From Planctomycetota bacterium (GTDB lineage: Bacteria; Planctomycetota; JAJSAM01; JAJVHW01): a stretch of DNA of 48,307 bases. Both the position numbers and the translations under genes were made by a program. The stretch's first letter is position 1, and every line of letters begins with the position of its first letter. Below, piece by piece: positions 16,487 to 24,247 of this stretch. The notes beneath the pieces were generated by a model that saw only the letters and a list, made by a program, of their open reading frames with translations, was not told where the DNA came from and made no database searches. The stretch is taken from NCBI GenBank assembly GCA_021414065.1, contig JAIOPE010000093.1, positions 1-48,307 on the forward strand. The letters run 5' to 3'.

Positions 16487-16879
16487 TCAGGAGAGAGACG
16501 CCGCCAGCGCGCCGATCGCAAGCGCCGCCGCCGCCGCCACGACGGCCCAGAAGATGGTCCCCGGGCGATCCGCCGGCGGCGTGTGGCACGCGACACAGAG
16601 GATGCGGCCGTCGGGAGCGAGTGCCCGGCCCTCCTCCACGGCTTCGAGCGGCACAGAGACCCCGCAGGCGTCGCAGAAGTGGATCTGGATCGCCGACCGG
16701 TCCACTCGCTTCCGGCAGTCCGCGCAGAACGCGAGACGGTTGCCGGTGGCTTCGGACAGGTCGCCGCCGGGAAGCGGCTGCCCGCATGCCTCGCACTGCC
16801 GGGACCCCGCGGACGGCAGTGCGCCGCGCCCCGCGGTGGGCAGTTCGATGTCGCGCGTGCCGTGGTAGAAGAGTTGCAT
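16487..16879 (-). CDS. Tail-anchored double zinc-ribbon protein
   Basis: This 130-residue protein has four CxxC pairs (C29/C32, C52/C55, C69/C72, C95/C98), enough for two zinc ribbons, and a single C-terminal membrane helix (about 108-128). The domain would face the cytoplasm if the protein is tail-anchored. It lies directly upstream of the YhaN-like gene on the same strand and may be its partner. No precise family was recognised. The ATG at 16879 overlaps the ATG of the divergent lipoprotein gene inside one CATG. No clear ribosome site precedes it; a start at 16969 would add residues with no similarity to the rest and would run under the neighbouring gene. Confidence 0.75.
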   Translation of the reverse strand: MQLFYHGTRDIELPTAGRGALPSAGSRQCEACGQPLPGGDLSEATGNRLAFCADCRKRVDRSAIQIHFCDACGVSVPLEAVEEGRALAPDGRILCVACHTPPADRPGTIFWAVVAAAAALAIGALAASLS

Positions 16880-17330
16880 GCTCGCGCCACAGACTACCCG
16901 GACCACGCGCCACGCTGCGCGCCTCGTCTCACTGTTCCTCGTGGGGTGCGTGGCGTCGTCGTGCGCCACGCACCTACGAGAGGTCGGCAGGGCGCCCGAG
17001 GGCGAGGTCCGGGATCGAGAGACCGCGCAGTCGCGCGCGGAGAGCGCTCGGCGGGAGGACGCCCGCCACGATCGTCAGGACGCCGAAGAAGCCGCGACCC
17101 GCGGCGCGACGGGCGCCGCAGCGCCCCCGTCGGCGGCGATGCCCGGTCGCGTGGAGACGCCCAGCGCGGAGAAGTCGAGGACCGGCACGGCATCCACGCG
17201 TCGGTTCCACGCAGCCGGGTGCCCGGACCTCGATGCTGCGCCGACTGCGGACCGCGTGCTGTTCGTCAGCTACTGGGACGCTGTGGACGGCGACTACGCG
17301 CCGTGCCCTCGGTGCAAGCCCGGCCCATAG
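16878..17330 (+). CDS. Putative lipoprotein with Ada-like Cys/His metal motif
   Basis: This 150-residue protein has a hydrophobic N-terminal segment ending in LVGC (C24), a proper lipobox. A charged, probably coiled or disordered middle (35-105) follows. The C-terminal 40 residues have the pattern FH-x3-C (H111, C115), then PCPRCKP (C143, C146), with aromatic VLFVSYWDAV between them. This resembles the metal-binding motif of Ada-type domains, which in Ada binds Zn through four cysteines; here one ligand would be His. An extracytoplasmic metal-binding role is inferred. The start codon shares CATG with the divergent zinc-ribbon gene, and a weak GAAGAG precedes it. Confidence 0.68.
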   Translation: MLAPQTTRTTRHAARLVSLFLVGCVASSCATHLREVGRAPEGEVRDRETAQSRAESARREDARHDRQDAEEAATRGATGAAAPPSAAMPGRVETPSAEKSRTGTASTRRFHAAGCPDLDAAPTADRVLFVSYWDAVDGDYAPCPRCKPGP

Positions 17331-17484
17331 AGGGCTTTCCGACGAACGCGGCGGACTCGCTCCGGACAGGACGATTCGAACGTGTCGAAAGCCGCGGGCC
17401 TGCGCGGCAGCTGGGTCGTCGCATCCGGCTCGCCCGGCGGCCCCGGCTCGTCGTCAACTTCGTCGTCAACTTCGCCACGAACGA

Positions 17485-17514
17485 CACCGGGCAGGCCCGC
17501 AGGCCTGCCCGGTG
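17485..17514. terminator. Bidirectional hairpin between convergent genes
   Basis: A perfect 13-pair stem (CACCGGGCAGGCC at 17485-17497 and its complement at 17502-17514) closes a CGCA loop. It sits between the ends of the lipoprotein gene and the convergent HEAT gene. No T-run follows on either strand, so it may work with Rho or act as a 3' end stabiliser. The rest of 17331-17531 holds nothing recognisable. Confidence 0.6.
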
Positions 17515-17531
17515 CAAAGTCTCTCGTGAAC

Positions 17532-19577
17532 CTAGAGCGTGCGCATCGCGATCTTCAACGCGCGGAACTCAGCGCGGAAGTTCGAGTGCTCGAAGAGCGA
17601 CGGCAGCACGGGGACCTGGTCCTTGTCTGCGATGTACCCGAGCGCGGCGACCGCGTAGGCGCGGACGAGCGGGTCGGGGTTGCGGAGGAGATCCTGGATG
17701 CGGGCCACGCTCTCGCCGTCGCGAATGAGCCCGAGCGACACGACCGCCGCGCCGCGCGTGTAGTGCGCAAAGGGCTTGGACTTGTCGGTCTTCACGATCA
17801 CGTCGATCAGGAACTGAATGTCGCTCCGATCGCCGACCAGGCCGAGGCCAAACACCGCGCCGCGCTGCACGTCCGGGTTGTCGGAGCTGCCGTAGACCGC
17901 GCGGAGAACAGGGGCCGTGTCCTTCGGGATGCCGGTCATGCCGAGCGACAGGGCGGCGTATCCGCGCAGCTTCGGGTCCGCGCCCGCTGAGTCGGCGATG
18001 GCTCGGAGCGACGCCTCCATGCCGGAGATCGTGCCGACACCGCACGCCATCGCCATCGAGCTCATGACGTCGGCGTTCACCTTGGCGACGTTCTTGAAGT
18101 CTTCGGCGAAGCGGTGACGCATGCCCTGGTCCACGCCGCCGTCGAAGAGCGACAGAGCGAGGTTCGCGTACTGCGACTTGATCCGGCTCTTCTCCGGCGT
18201 GGATGCGACTTCGCGCAGGTCGTCGGGGAGCTGCTTCCAATCGGACTCGGGAACGTAGTTGAGGATGCGCCCGAGGCTCATCGCGGCGAAACCGGCGCCG
18301 AGCTGGTCGGCGCGCCCCATGCCTTCTTTGCCTGCGAGCGTGCGGGCCACGTTCGCATCGTCGAAGTTGCCGAGCGCGAGGATGGCCGCACGGGACACTT
18401 CGTCGCCTGCGTCCAGCTGCGATTCGATGACTTTGCGCGCATCGTCGGTGCCGATGCGACCGAGCGCCTGCACCGCGTAGACCTTCACGAAGTCCGGCGT
18501 GGCCTTGGTCTTCACCGCGGAGGAAAGGCTCGCCTCCGCCTTGCCGTAGCGAAGAGAGCCGAGCGCCATCGCGGCAGCCGCCAGCTCGTCCTCGACCTGC
18601 TTGCCGCGCTTGATGTTCGCGTTGAAGTAGTCGAGCACGGAGGGGCCGGCGCGCTCCGCGTCCTGTGTGAGACCGAGGCCCATGAGCGCGTAGACGTGGA
18701 GGCGTCCGCGCGTGGACTTGAGCGTCGCGTCGAGTGCGGCGATCGCCTCGGGGCTCCGGGCAACGCCGAGCGCGAGGAGGATGTCCTCCTTGATGTCCCA
18801 CTGCGACTCTGCCTCGAGACGCTGCACGAGGAGTTGCACGGCATCAGGCGTGCCGATCTTGCCGAGAGCGATCACGGCCGCGTCGCGGACCACGTCTTCC
18901 GCCGCGAGACGGTTGTTCTTCAGCACGTCGAAGATGCGATCGCGGTCCTCGACCGTGACGGCGCTCCGCATGCGCGACTCGCGCGGTGTGACGCTCAGCG
19001 CCGCCGCCACGGAACCCTTCTGGGGCTTGACGCTGCGACTGCGGGCTGCGACGACGTCGCCGACGAGACGCTCGCGGTTGTGTTCGAAGTACCAGGAGAC
19101 CGCCAAGAGTTGGTCCTGCGCCGAGTCGCCGCTCTTGCCGCGTGCGAGTCCGCCACCGCTGGCGGCCTTCTTGTCGGCGCTTCCGCCGCCGCCGCGCGTG
19201 CTGCCACCCGAGTCGCCTCCACCGCCGCCGAGGTCACCGCCGCCCGAGCCACCGCTCGAACCGCCGCTGCTGGAGCCACCGCTGGAACCGCCACTCGATC
19301 CACCGCTGGATCCGCCGCTGGAGCCGCCGCTCGATCCCCCGCTGTCGGAGCTGCCCCCGCCGAGCCCGCCGCTGCTGTCGCCGCCGGTGCCGGACGAGTC
19401 GCGGGCACCGCCTTCAGGCCCCTGCGTGTCGCCGCCGCTGTTGGTCTGGCTCGTGTCCTTCGCCGCCTGCACGTCTTCGGGGCCGCGGTACGCGCCGCCG
19501 AGGCGATCTCCGAACGCCGTGCCGCCCGCCAGGGCAGCCGCAAGGGCCGTGAGATAGAAGTAGTTACGGCGTGCCAT
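17532..19577 (-). CDS. Exported HEAT-repeat protein with long Gly/Ser linker
   Basis: This 681-residue protein begins MARRNYFYLTALAAALAGGTAFG, a signal peptide or anchor. Residues 40-140 are a Gly/Ser-rich linker with many GGSS units. From about residue 190 to the end the protein is HEAT-like repeats (for example VRDAAVIALGKIGTPDAVQLLVQRL and VRAYAVAALGYIADKDQVPVL). The ATG at 19577 follows GAGGAGG; an earlier in-frame start at 19592 lies inside that ribosome site and is rejected. It probably acts outside the cytoplasm as a scaffold, and no catalytic motif is visible. The 165-base stretch upstream contains only a short CCCGG/CCGGG hairpin near the end of the next gene. Confidence 0.87.
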   Translation of the reverse strand: MARRNYFYLTALAAALAGGTAFGDRLGGAYRGPEDVQAAKDTSQTNSGGDTQGPEGGARDSSGTGGDSSGGLGGGSSDSGGSSGGSSGGSSGGSSGGSSGGSSSGGSSGGSGGGDLGGGGGDSGGSTRGGGGSADKKAASGGGLARGKSGDSAQDQLLAVSWYFEHNRERLVGDVVAARSRSVKPQKGSVAAALSVTPRESRMRSAVTVEDRDRIFDVLKNNRLAAEDVVRDAAVIALGKIGTPDAVQLLVQRLEAESQWDIKEDILLALGVARSPEAIAALDATLKSTRGRLHVYALMGLGLTQDAERAGPSVLDYFNANIKRGKQVEDELAAAAMALGSLRYGKAEASLSSAVKTKATPDFVKVYAVQALGRIGTDDARKVIESQLDAGDEVSRAAILALGNFDDANVARTLAGKEGMGRADQLGAGFAAMSLGRILNYVPESDWKQLPDDLREVASTPEKSRIKSQYANLALSLFDGGVDQGMRHRFAEDFKNVAKVNADVMSSMAMACGVGTISGMEASLRAIADSAGADPKLRGYAALSLGMTGIPKDTAPVLRAVYGSSDNPDVQRGAVFGLGLVGDRSDIQFLIDVIVKTDKSKPFAHYTRGAAVVSLGLIRDGESVARIQDLLRNPDPLVRAYAVAALGYIADKDQVPVLPSLFEHSNFRAEFRALKIAMRTL
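19231..19357 (-). repeat. Short in-frame repeats encoding GGSS units
   Basis: Tandem 12-base units (variants of GGC GGC TCC AGC read on the reverse strand) encode the Gly/Ser linker of the exported HEAT protein. The array varies at synonymous positions. It is prone to slippage and copy-number change. Confidence 0.7.
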
Positions 19578-19742
19578 CGTGTGCCTCCTCAACTGCTCGA
19601 CTGCCTCAGAACCACCCGGAAGACCGGGGCGATCGGCTGCTCAACCTGTGTTGTCTGCGCGCTGTACGTGCCACGGACGAACGCGTGTCCGCCATTGTGA
19701 ACGCCGCCCGGGGGCTCCGGGTGACGGGATTCCGTCGAGATT

Positions 19743-20777
19743 TCAGCGATCCGGCCCAGGCTCGCGGAGCCCGCGAACGACTCCGAGGACATCCTCGGCC
19801 CCGAGCGACGCGGCGACTGTGACTTCGATCCCTCCGATGGTGGTCTGGAGTTGCGAGCCGCCGAGCCAGACGCGGCGCCGGATCTCGGGCGCCTCGGATC
19901 GCCCGCTCGCGGACGGTGTCGTGTCACGGACGGCGGTCGCGACGCGCTGCAGCACGCTGAGCGTAGCTAGGCCGTCGCTGAAGTCGTCGCGCCACGCTCC
20001 GCACGCGGACATGCCCGCGCCGATCTGCCGAAATCCGAGCGGCAGGTCGCGCACCGCGAGCGGTCGCAGACCATCCGGACGCTCGGATGGCGTCGGCGCG
20101 TCCGTCGCGAGCGCTTCGACCGCAGGGTCGTCCGCCCTGGCGCGCGTCGTTGCGTCGGCCTGCGGCAACGGCCCCAGTTCGAACGTCTCGAACCGCGCGC
20201 TGCGGCACTCGTTGCCGGACGCATCCCGCGTGACTTCCGTCAAGACGATCCAAGTCTCCGCGTCCACGAGCAGTTCCATCGACGGACGGGCGGCGTGACG
20301 CCCCGAGATGGTCACGCGCCGGGTCTCACGCCAGGCAACCGGCGCCGAGGGCTCCGGGTCGAGCGCGACGTCGTAGTTGGCGAGCAGCAGATCCGGCGTC
20401 TTGACCCACGGGAATCGACTCTCCGCGGCCCAGCGCCTACGCGAGGCCGCGCCCTGCCCCTCCCACTCGATCAGCGTGCGTCCGTCGGCAGCATGAGCCA
20501 CGCGGAGCCTGGTCTCACGCGACGCGCCCCGCGGGCCCTGGACGATGGACCGCAGGCCGTGGTATGCCAGCGTCGTCTCGGCGCGAACGATCCGGTCGAG
20601 CACGTCGTTCCTGACCGCTGCCGGCGCATCCGCGTTCGCGTGCGGCGCCGATCGCGGATGGTCCGCCTCCGACGACGCCGGGTCGCTGCACCCGGCGACG
20701 GCGAAGATCACCGCGAGGACCCAGACCGGCACCCAGGCCGGCCGGACTGCGACTTCGCGAGCGCCGCGGCGGGTCAC
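19743..20777 (-). CDS. RseB/MucB-like periplasmic regulator, lipoprotein
   Basis: This 344-residue protein has an N-terminal hydrophobic segment with lipobox AVAGC (C30), then a domain beginning VLDRIVRAETTLAYHGLRSIVQ that resembles the LolA-like N-terminal domain of RseB/MucB. In E. coli RseB binds the anti-sigma factor and senses lipoprotein or LPS stress. The C-terminal part (about 225-344) ends in GGIEVTVAASLGAEDVLGVVRGL, comparable to the smaller RseB domain. The GTG start overlaps the stop of the anti-sigma gene (GTGA), with GGAGG upstream, so the two are coupled. The RseB label rests on the pattern and the neighbour, not on strong sequence identity. Confidence 0.72.
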   Translation of the reverse strand: MTRRGAREVAVRPAWVPVWVLAVIFAVAGCSDPASSEADHPRSAPHANADAPAAVRNDVLDRIVRAETTLAYHGLRSIVQGPRGASRETRLRVAHAADGRTLIEWEGQGAASRRRWAAESRFPWVKTPDLLLANYDVALDPEPSAPVAWRETRRVTISGRHAARPSMELLVDAETWIVLTEVTRDASGNECRSARFETFELGPLPQADATTRARADDPAVEALATDAPTPSERPDGLRPLAVRDLPLGFRQIGAGMSACGAWRDDFSDGLATLSVLQRVATAVRDTTPSASGRSEAPEIRRRVWLGGSQLQTTIGGIEVTVAASLGAEDVLGVVRGLREPGPDR

Positions 20778-21292
20778 CGAGCCTCCGGCGGCTGTCGCGC
20801 CGCCAAGTGCTCCGCGCCCGCCGTCAGCCCCAGCAATCGGTCGTCCCATGCGGGGAACGGGTTCGCGTCGTCCACGATGAGCGGAGAAACGTCGTCGCGC
20901 CGCGCAGTCTCCGAATTCGATGCCGACCCGCCCGCGCCCGCTGCAGGGCCGCGCGGCACCGTCATGCCGAAGTACGCCGCGAGTGCGGCACCGGCGACAA
21001 GGCAGGCGGCGGCGGTCGCCGCCGTGCGACGGCCTCCCGGCAGGCGCGGGAGCGTGTGCAGGAACGGGCGGCGAACTTCGAGCAGACCCGGCACGGGAAG
21101 GTCGCGGTGCGGCGCGACTCCCATCGCGTCCAGCCGACGAACGAGAGCACGCTCGCGGCGGAGTTGGCGGGCGCACGGCGGGCAGGCCCTCGCGTGGTCC
21201 TCGAAGGCGGCCGCGCCCGCCGCGTCGAGACCGGCGCCCGTCACCAGGTCGGTGAGGCTCGCTTCGAACTCAGTGCAGGTGACGGCCGACAT
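20774..21292 (-). CDS. Zinc-finger anti-sigma factor, RseA-like
   Basis: This 172-residue membrane protein has the ZAS motif H33-x3-C37-x2-C40 (FEDHARACPPC) in a small cytoplasmic domain, one membrane helix (about 91-110) and a periplasmic tail of about 60 residues. This is the standard layout of an ECF anti-sigma factor. The ATG at 21292 has no ribosome site. An ECF-type promoter lies 18 bases upstream. No sigma factor gene is next to it: the upstream neighbour is a PilZ gene on the other strand. The cognate sigma factor must be encoded elsewhere. Confidence 0.85.
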   Translation of the reverse strand: MSAVTCTEFEASLTDLVTGAGLDAAGAAAFEDHARACPPCARQLRRERALVRRLDAMGVAPHRDLPVPGLLEVRRPFLHTLPRLPGGRRTAATAAACLVAGAALAAYFGMTVPRGPAAGAGGSASNSETARRDDVSPLIVDDANPFPAWDDRLLGLTAGAEHLAARQPPEAR

Positions 21293-21310
21293 CGGTCTAC
21301 GAGCGTAGTG

Positions 21311-21336
21311 GACGGCAGAAGGACCGGGCAGGTTCC
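21311..21336 (-). promoter_or_regulatory. ECF-type promoter of the anti-sigma/RseB-like unit
   Basis: Reading leftward, GGAAC (21336-21332), 17 bases, then CGTC (21314-21311) matches the common ECF sigma promoter form (GGAAC-N16/17-CGTC). The unit would be transcribed by the sigma factor that its first product inhibits. Confidence 0.55.
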
Positions 21337-21454
21337 CCTCACCCGCCCGCGTCCGTGATCTCCGGGTCGGCACGCGGGTTCATGGCGCCGGGTGCGTCGG
21401 CCGATCTATCCTGTGAACTCCCCCGCGCGTGGCGCTCGGGGAGGGGGCAGCCCG

Positions 21455-21781
21455 ATGAGCCAAGATCGACGCATCCACAGCCGCATCCGGACACGCCTGC
21501 CAGCACGCCTCGTGCGTGGGGCGGAGAGCGTGGAGGGCGTCGTGGAGAACGTCGGCCAGGGCGGCGTTTTCTTCGCCACAGAGACCCTCGAGGTCGCGCT
21601 CGACGACGGCACGGACGTCGAGGTGGAGTTCGAGGCCTGGCGCGGCGAGCAACGGGTGCAGTTGCGCCTGCCCAGCACCATCCTGCGGGCCGAGCGCTAC
21701 TTCGACGGCACGGTCGTCGTGCGGGCGTTCGCCATCCGCTTCCAGGAACCGATCGACATCTCGACGTACCGCTTCGAGTAG
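21455..21781 (+). CDS. PilZ-domain protein, putative c-di-GMP receptor
   Basis: This 108-residue single-domain protein opens SQDRRIHSRIRTRLPARL, providing the Arg pair of the PilZ c-di-GMP loop, then has VENVGQGGVFF at the position of the second motif ([D/N]-x-S-x-x-G, here with Gly where Ser is usual). The rest alternates beta strands as expected for the PilZ barrel. The ATG at 21455 follows GGGAGGGGG. It is monocistronic and divergent from the anti-sigma gene. c-di-GMP binding is likely but the S-to-G change makes it less certain. Confidence 0.82.
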   Translation: MSQDRRIHSRIRTRLPARLVRGAESVEGVVENVGQGGVFFATETLEVALDDGTDVEVEFEAWRGEQRVQLRLPSTILRAERYFDGTVVVRAFAIRFQEPIDISTYRFE

Positions 21782-21866
21782 AGCCGCGGGCTCGACCCGC
21801 CCTCGTGGCCGCGCTCCCGACGAGGTGGGGCCGAGCGTCGACCACGCTTCGCGACCGACCTGCCTG

Positions 21867-21952
21867 TGGTGCCGGAGGAGGGAATCGAACCCTCACGTCC
21901 TTGCGGACACGGGATTTTGAGACCCGCGCGTCTGCCGTTTCGCCACTCCGGC
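21867..21952 (-). tRNA. tRNA-Leu (anticodon CAA)
   Basis: The 86-base class II tRNA has a perfect seven-pair acceptor stem (GCCGGAG/CTCCGGC), an encoded CCA end, a long variable arm (GTCC-GCAA-GGAC) and a T arm with TTCGATT. The anticodon loop CTCAAAA gives anticodon CAA, which reads UUG. The anticodon stem CGGGT/TCCCG ends with a T-T mismatch at the loop side (positions 31/39). The flanks up to 21782 and 22069 show nothing else. Confidence 0.95.
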
Positions 21953-22069
21953 CCGGTAGGTGGAACGATGGTGACGGCCCGGAGTATTCACCAGGGTCGG
22001 GGGGGAACGGCATGAATCGCAGGATGGACCGTCGTCCTCGGTCGTGGACGTCCCCCGCCCTGCGATCTC

Positions 22070-24247
22070 CTACTCCCGGAAGTAGACGCCGAGTGCGCGC
22101 AGCGATTCGAGCGTCTTCCAGTCCGTGATCCGCTGGCGGATCGCAACGGCGGTCGGCGATAGCCGCTCGACGAGCAGACGCTGGACGCCATCGACCGCGA
22201 GCACGGCGTCCATCGCGCCGGGCGTGAGCGCCGTGAGGAGCACGAACTCCCGCTGGCGCACGAACGTGACGCGCGTTGCCCACTCCTTGATCGAGTAGGC
22301 CACGTTCTGAGGCACGCCGACGCGCGAGTAGAGTTCGAGGAACTCCAGGATCTCTTCCGCCGGCATCCCCTTGACCACAGCGCGTTCGACCACGTCTCGG
22401 GCGATCCGGTAGTGCTGGACCTCTTCGGACTTCGTGCGCGTGGCGAACCGGTCGAGGCGATGGGCCACCTCGTTCACGTCGCCGTCGGGGAAGAGAATCA
22501 CCTCGAAGTCCGGGTTCACGACGAGCGGTTTCTCCGGGTGGGCGCCGCGTTCACGCTCGGCGGGCGCGGCGTCCGGAACGGAGACAGGCTCGCCGCGCAC
22601 AAGTCGTCGGCCGAGGTCGGTGGCGCGGACGGCGACCGGAACTCCGCCCCGGAGCGCGACCTCGACGACGCCGAGCGGGTACAGGCGCTGCAAGATCCAG
22701 TCGCGGAGACCGTCCGCGACCTCGGCCGGCGTCTGGCGGGGCGGCGTGAAGACGTACTGGAACCGGTTCTTGTACTGCTCGCGGACGCCCTGCTCGTCGA
22801 GCGCACCGAAGTAGTCGTTCCGCACGAGGAACGGGACGTGGTCGAGCGGAAGCCACTGCCCGGCGGCCGCGTCGGAGAGGGCTGCGGCGACGGTCCGGCG
22901 CAGGCGCCGGACGTGGAAGTCGCGTCCGTCGAGCAGACGTTCCTCGAGGAATGATCCGTAGGCGGCGCGCACTTGGTCGGTCAGGTCCGACTCGTGCCAG
23001 TGCTCGCCGCGCTTGGTCAGCCGCAGGCGAGACTCGTCGTCCACCGCGAGCAGTTCGAGGCCGTAGGCGAGCCCGTACACCAGGTTGAAGATGCGCTCCC
23101 GATCCGCGAGTTCGTCCTCGTGGAACACGAATGCCTCGAGCACACGGTGCTGCGCTGCGCGGTAGATCGAGCGCCCCTGGGTGACGCGCAGCGGCGACTC
23201 GGCGACGATGTCGAGCAGTTGCTGCAGGTCGGTCAGCAGGTCCACGCGCGCGGAGTCCACTCGGTCGTGCGCAAGGTGAGCTGGTGGAGGGTCGCGGCCG
23301 GTCGCAGCGGCGCCGACGACCACCGATCGCAGGATCTGCTCGGTCACGAACCGGAAGAGCACCACGGTCTCGCCGCCGAGATCGATGCCGTAGTCGGCGA
23401 GCGCGAGGCTCGTGACGGTGCCGAGCGCAAGCGACTCGAGACGCGACCGGAGCGACTTGCCGACGCGCAGCGTCGATCCTTCGGGCAGCATGGCATCGAA
23501 GACCGCACGGGGGAGGATCCCGCCGTACTCGACCGCCGCACGGTGCAGCGCGGAGTGGAGGGCTTCGTCCTCCAGGTTCGCCAGCGGCGACGGTCCGAGC
23601 GCCGCACGCACCGCGCTCGCGACGTCGTGAACCGCCGCGTCCGCGGCGGTCTCGGCGCCCACGGCGAACAGCAAGTCGGCGCGAACGGTCGGCGCGACCG
23701 ACGACAGGTGCCCTTCGAGCGTGAACACGTCGCGCGGTCCGCGACGCTCCTCGAGGAACACGCCGGCGACCGTCTCGCCGAGGTCGCGCGGGATCACGTA
23801 GGTCTCGCGGTTGCCTCGGCTCGCGTCGAACGCGACCTGCAGGAAGCCTCGACGGGCCAGGGCCCGGGCGGCGGCCTCAACCTCGTACGCCTCGATCTGC
23901 GGGCCCGCGTTCACCGCAAGCAGGTCCGGGAGCGCACCGCGGTAGGCGTCGCACCGCACGAGTCGCACGAGCACTTCGCGCGGCCGGTCGGAGAGGACCT
24001 TGATCCGGGAACGCACCGTGGGTTCGTCGTGGATCGCGGATCTCAGTCCGTCCACCAACTCGAGCTTCTTGGCCGGCGCCCGGGACCCGTGGTTGCACCA
24101 GAACTCCCACATCTCCTGCAACTCGCTCACGCGGAGCAGATTGAGGAACTCGTCCACGCCCAGCTCGGGCGCGCCCGGACGCCGCGACCGACGCCGGGGT
24201 CCGGGCTTCGCGGAGGGGGTCGGATCAGGAGGGGAGCTCGTGCTCAT
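22070..24247 (-). CDS. XPB-associated protein, helicase_C_3 (XPB/Ssl2 N-terminal-like) domain
   Basis: This 725-residue protein starts with a basic, proline-rich stretch, then a helical region beginning LGVDEFLNLLRVSELQEMWEFW. Its C-terminal third contains LVVNPDFEVILFPDGDVNEVAHRLDRFATRTKSEEVQHYRIARDVVERAVVKG-like sequence of the family that resembles the N-terminal domain of eukaryotic XPB/Ssl2. Many actinobacteria encode such a protein next to XPB. It lacks Walker motifs, so it is not itself a helicase. It overlaps the end of the XPB gene by 23 bases, so the pair is coupled and the products probably work as a complex in DNA repair or transcription. Confidence 0.85.
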   Translation of the reverse strand: MSTSSPPDPTPSAKPGPRRRSRRPGAPELGVDEFLNLLRVSELQEMWEFWCNHGSRAPAKKLELVDGLRSAIHDEPTVRSRIKVLSDRPREVLVRLVRCDAYRGALPDLLAVNAGPQIEAYEVEAAARALARRGFLQVAFDASRGNRETYVIPRDLGETVAGVFLEERRGPRDVFTLEGHLSSVAPTVRADLLFAVGAETAADAAVHDVASAVRAALGPSPLANLEDEALHSALHRAAVEYGGILPRAVFDAMLPEGSTLRVGKSLRSRLESLALGTVTSLALADYGIDLGGETVVLFRFVTEQILRSVVVGAAATGRDPPPAHLAHDRVDSARVDLLTDLQQLLDIVAESPLRVTQGRSIYRAAQHRVLEAFVFHEDELADRERIFNLVYGLAYGLELLAVDDESRLRLTKRGEHWHESDLTDQVRAAYGSFLEERLLDGRDFHVRRLRRTVAAALSDAAAGQWLPLDHVPFLVRNDYFGALDEQGVREQYKNRFQYVFTPPRQTPAEVADGLRDWILQRLYPLGVVEVALRGGVPVAVRATDLGRRLVRGEPVSVPDAAPAERERGAHPEKPLVVNPDFEVILFPDGDVNEVAHRLDRFATRTKSEEVQHYRIARDVVERAVVKGMPAEEILEFLELYSRVGVPQNVAYSIKEWATRVTFVRQREFVLLTALTPGAMDAVLAVDGVQRLLVERLSPTAVAIRQRITDWKTLESLRALGVYFRE

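Noticed and set aside
16413..16913. The upstream 167 codons of the frame that contains the YhaN-like protein
   Set aside because: They run under the zinc-ribbon gene and show no similarity to the family. The protein more likely starts at the TTG at 16412.
19231..19357. Short tandem repeats that could suggest a CRISPR array
   Set aside because: Units are 12 bases with no spacers and encode an in-frame Gly/Ser linker.
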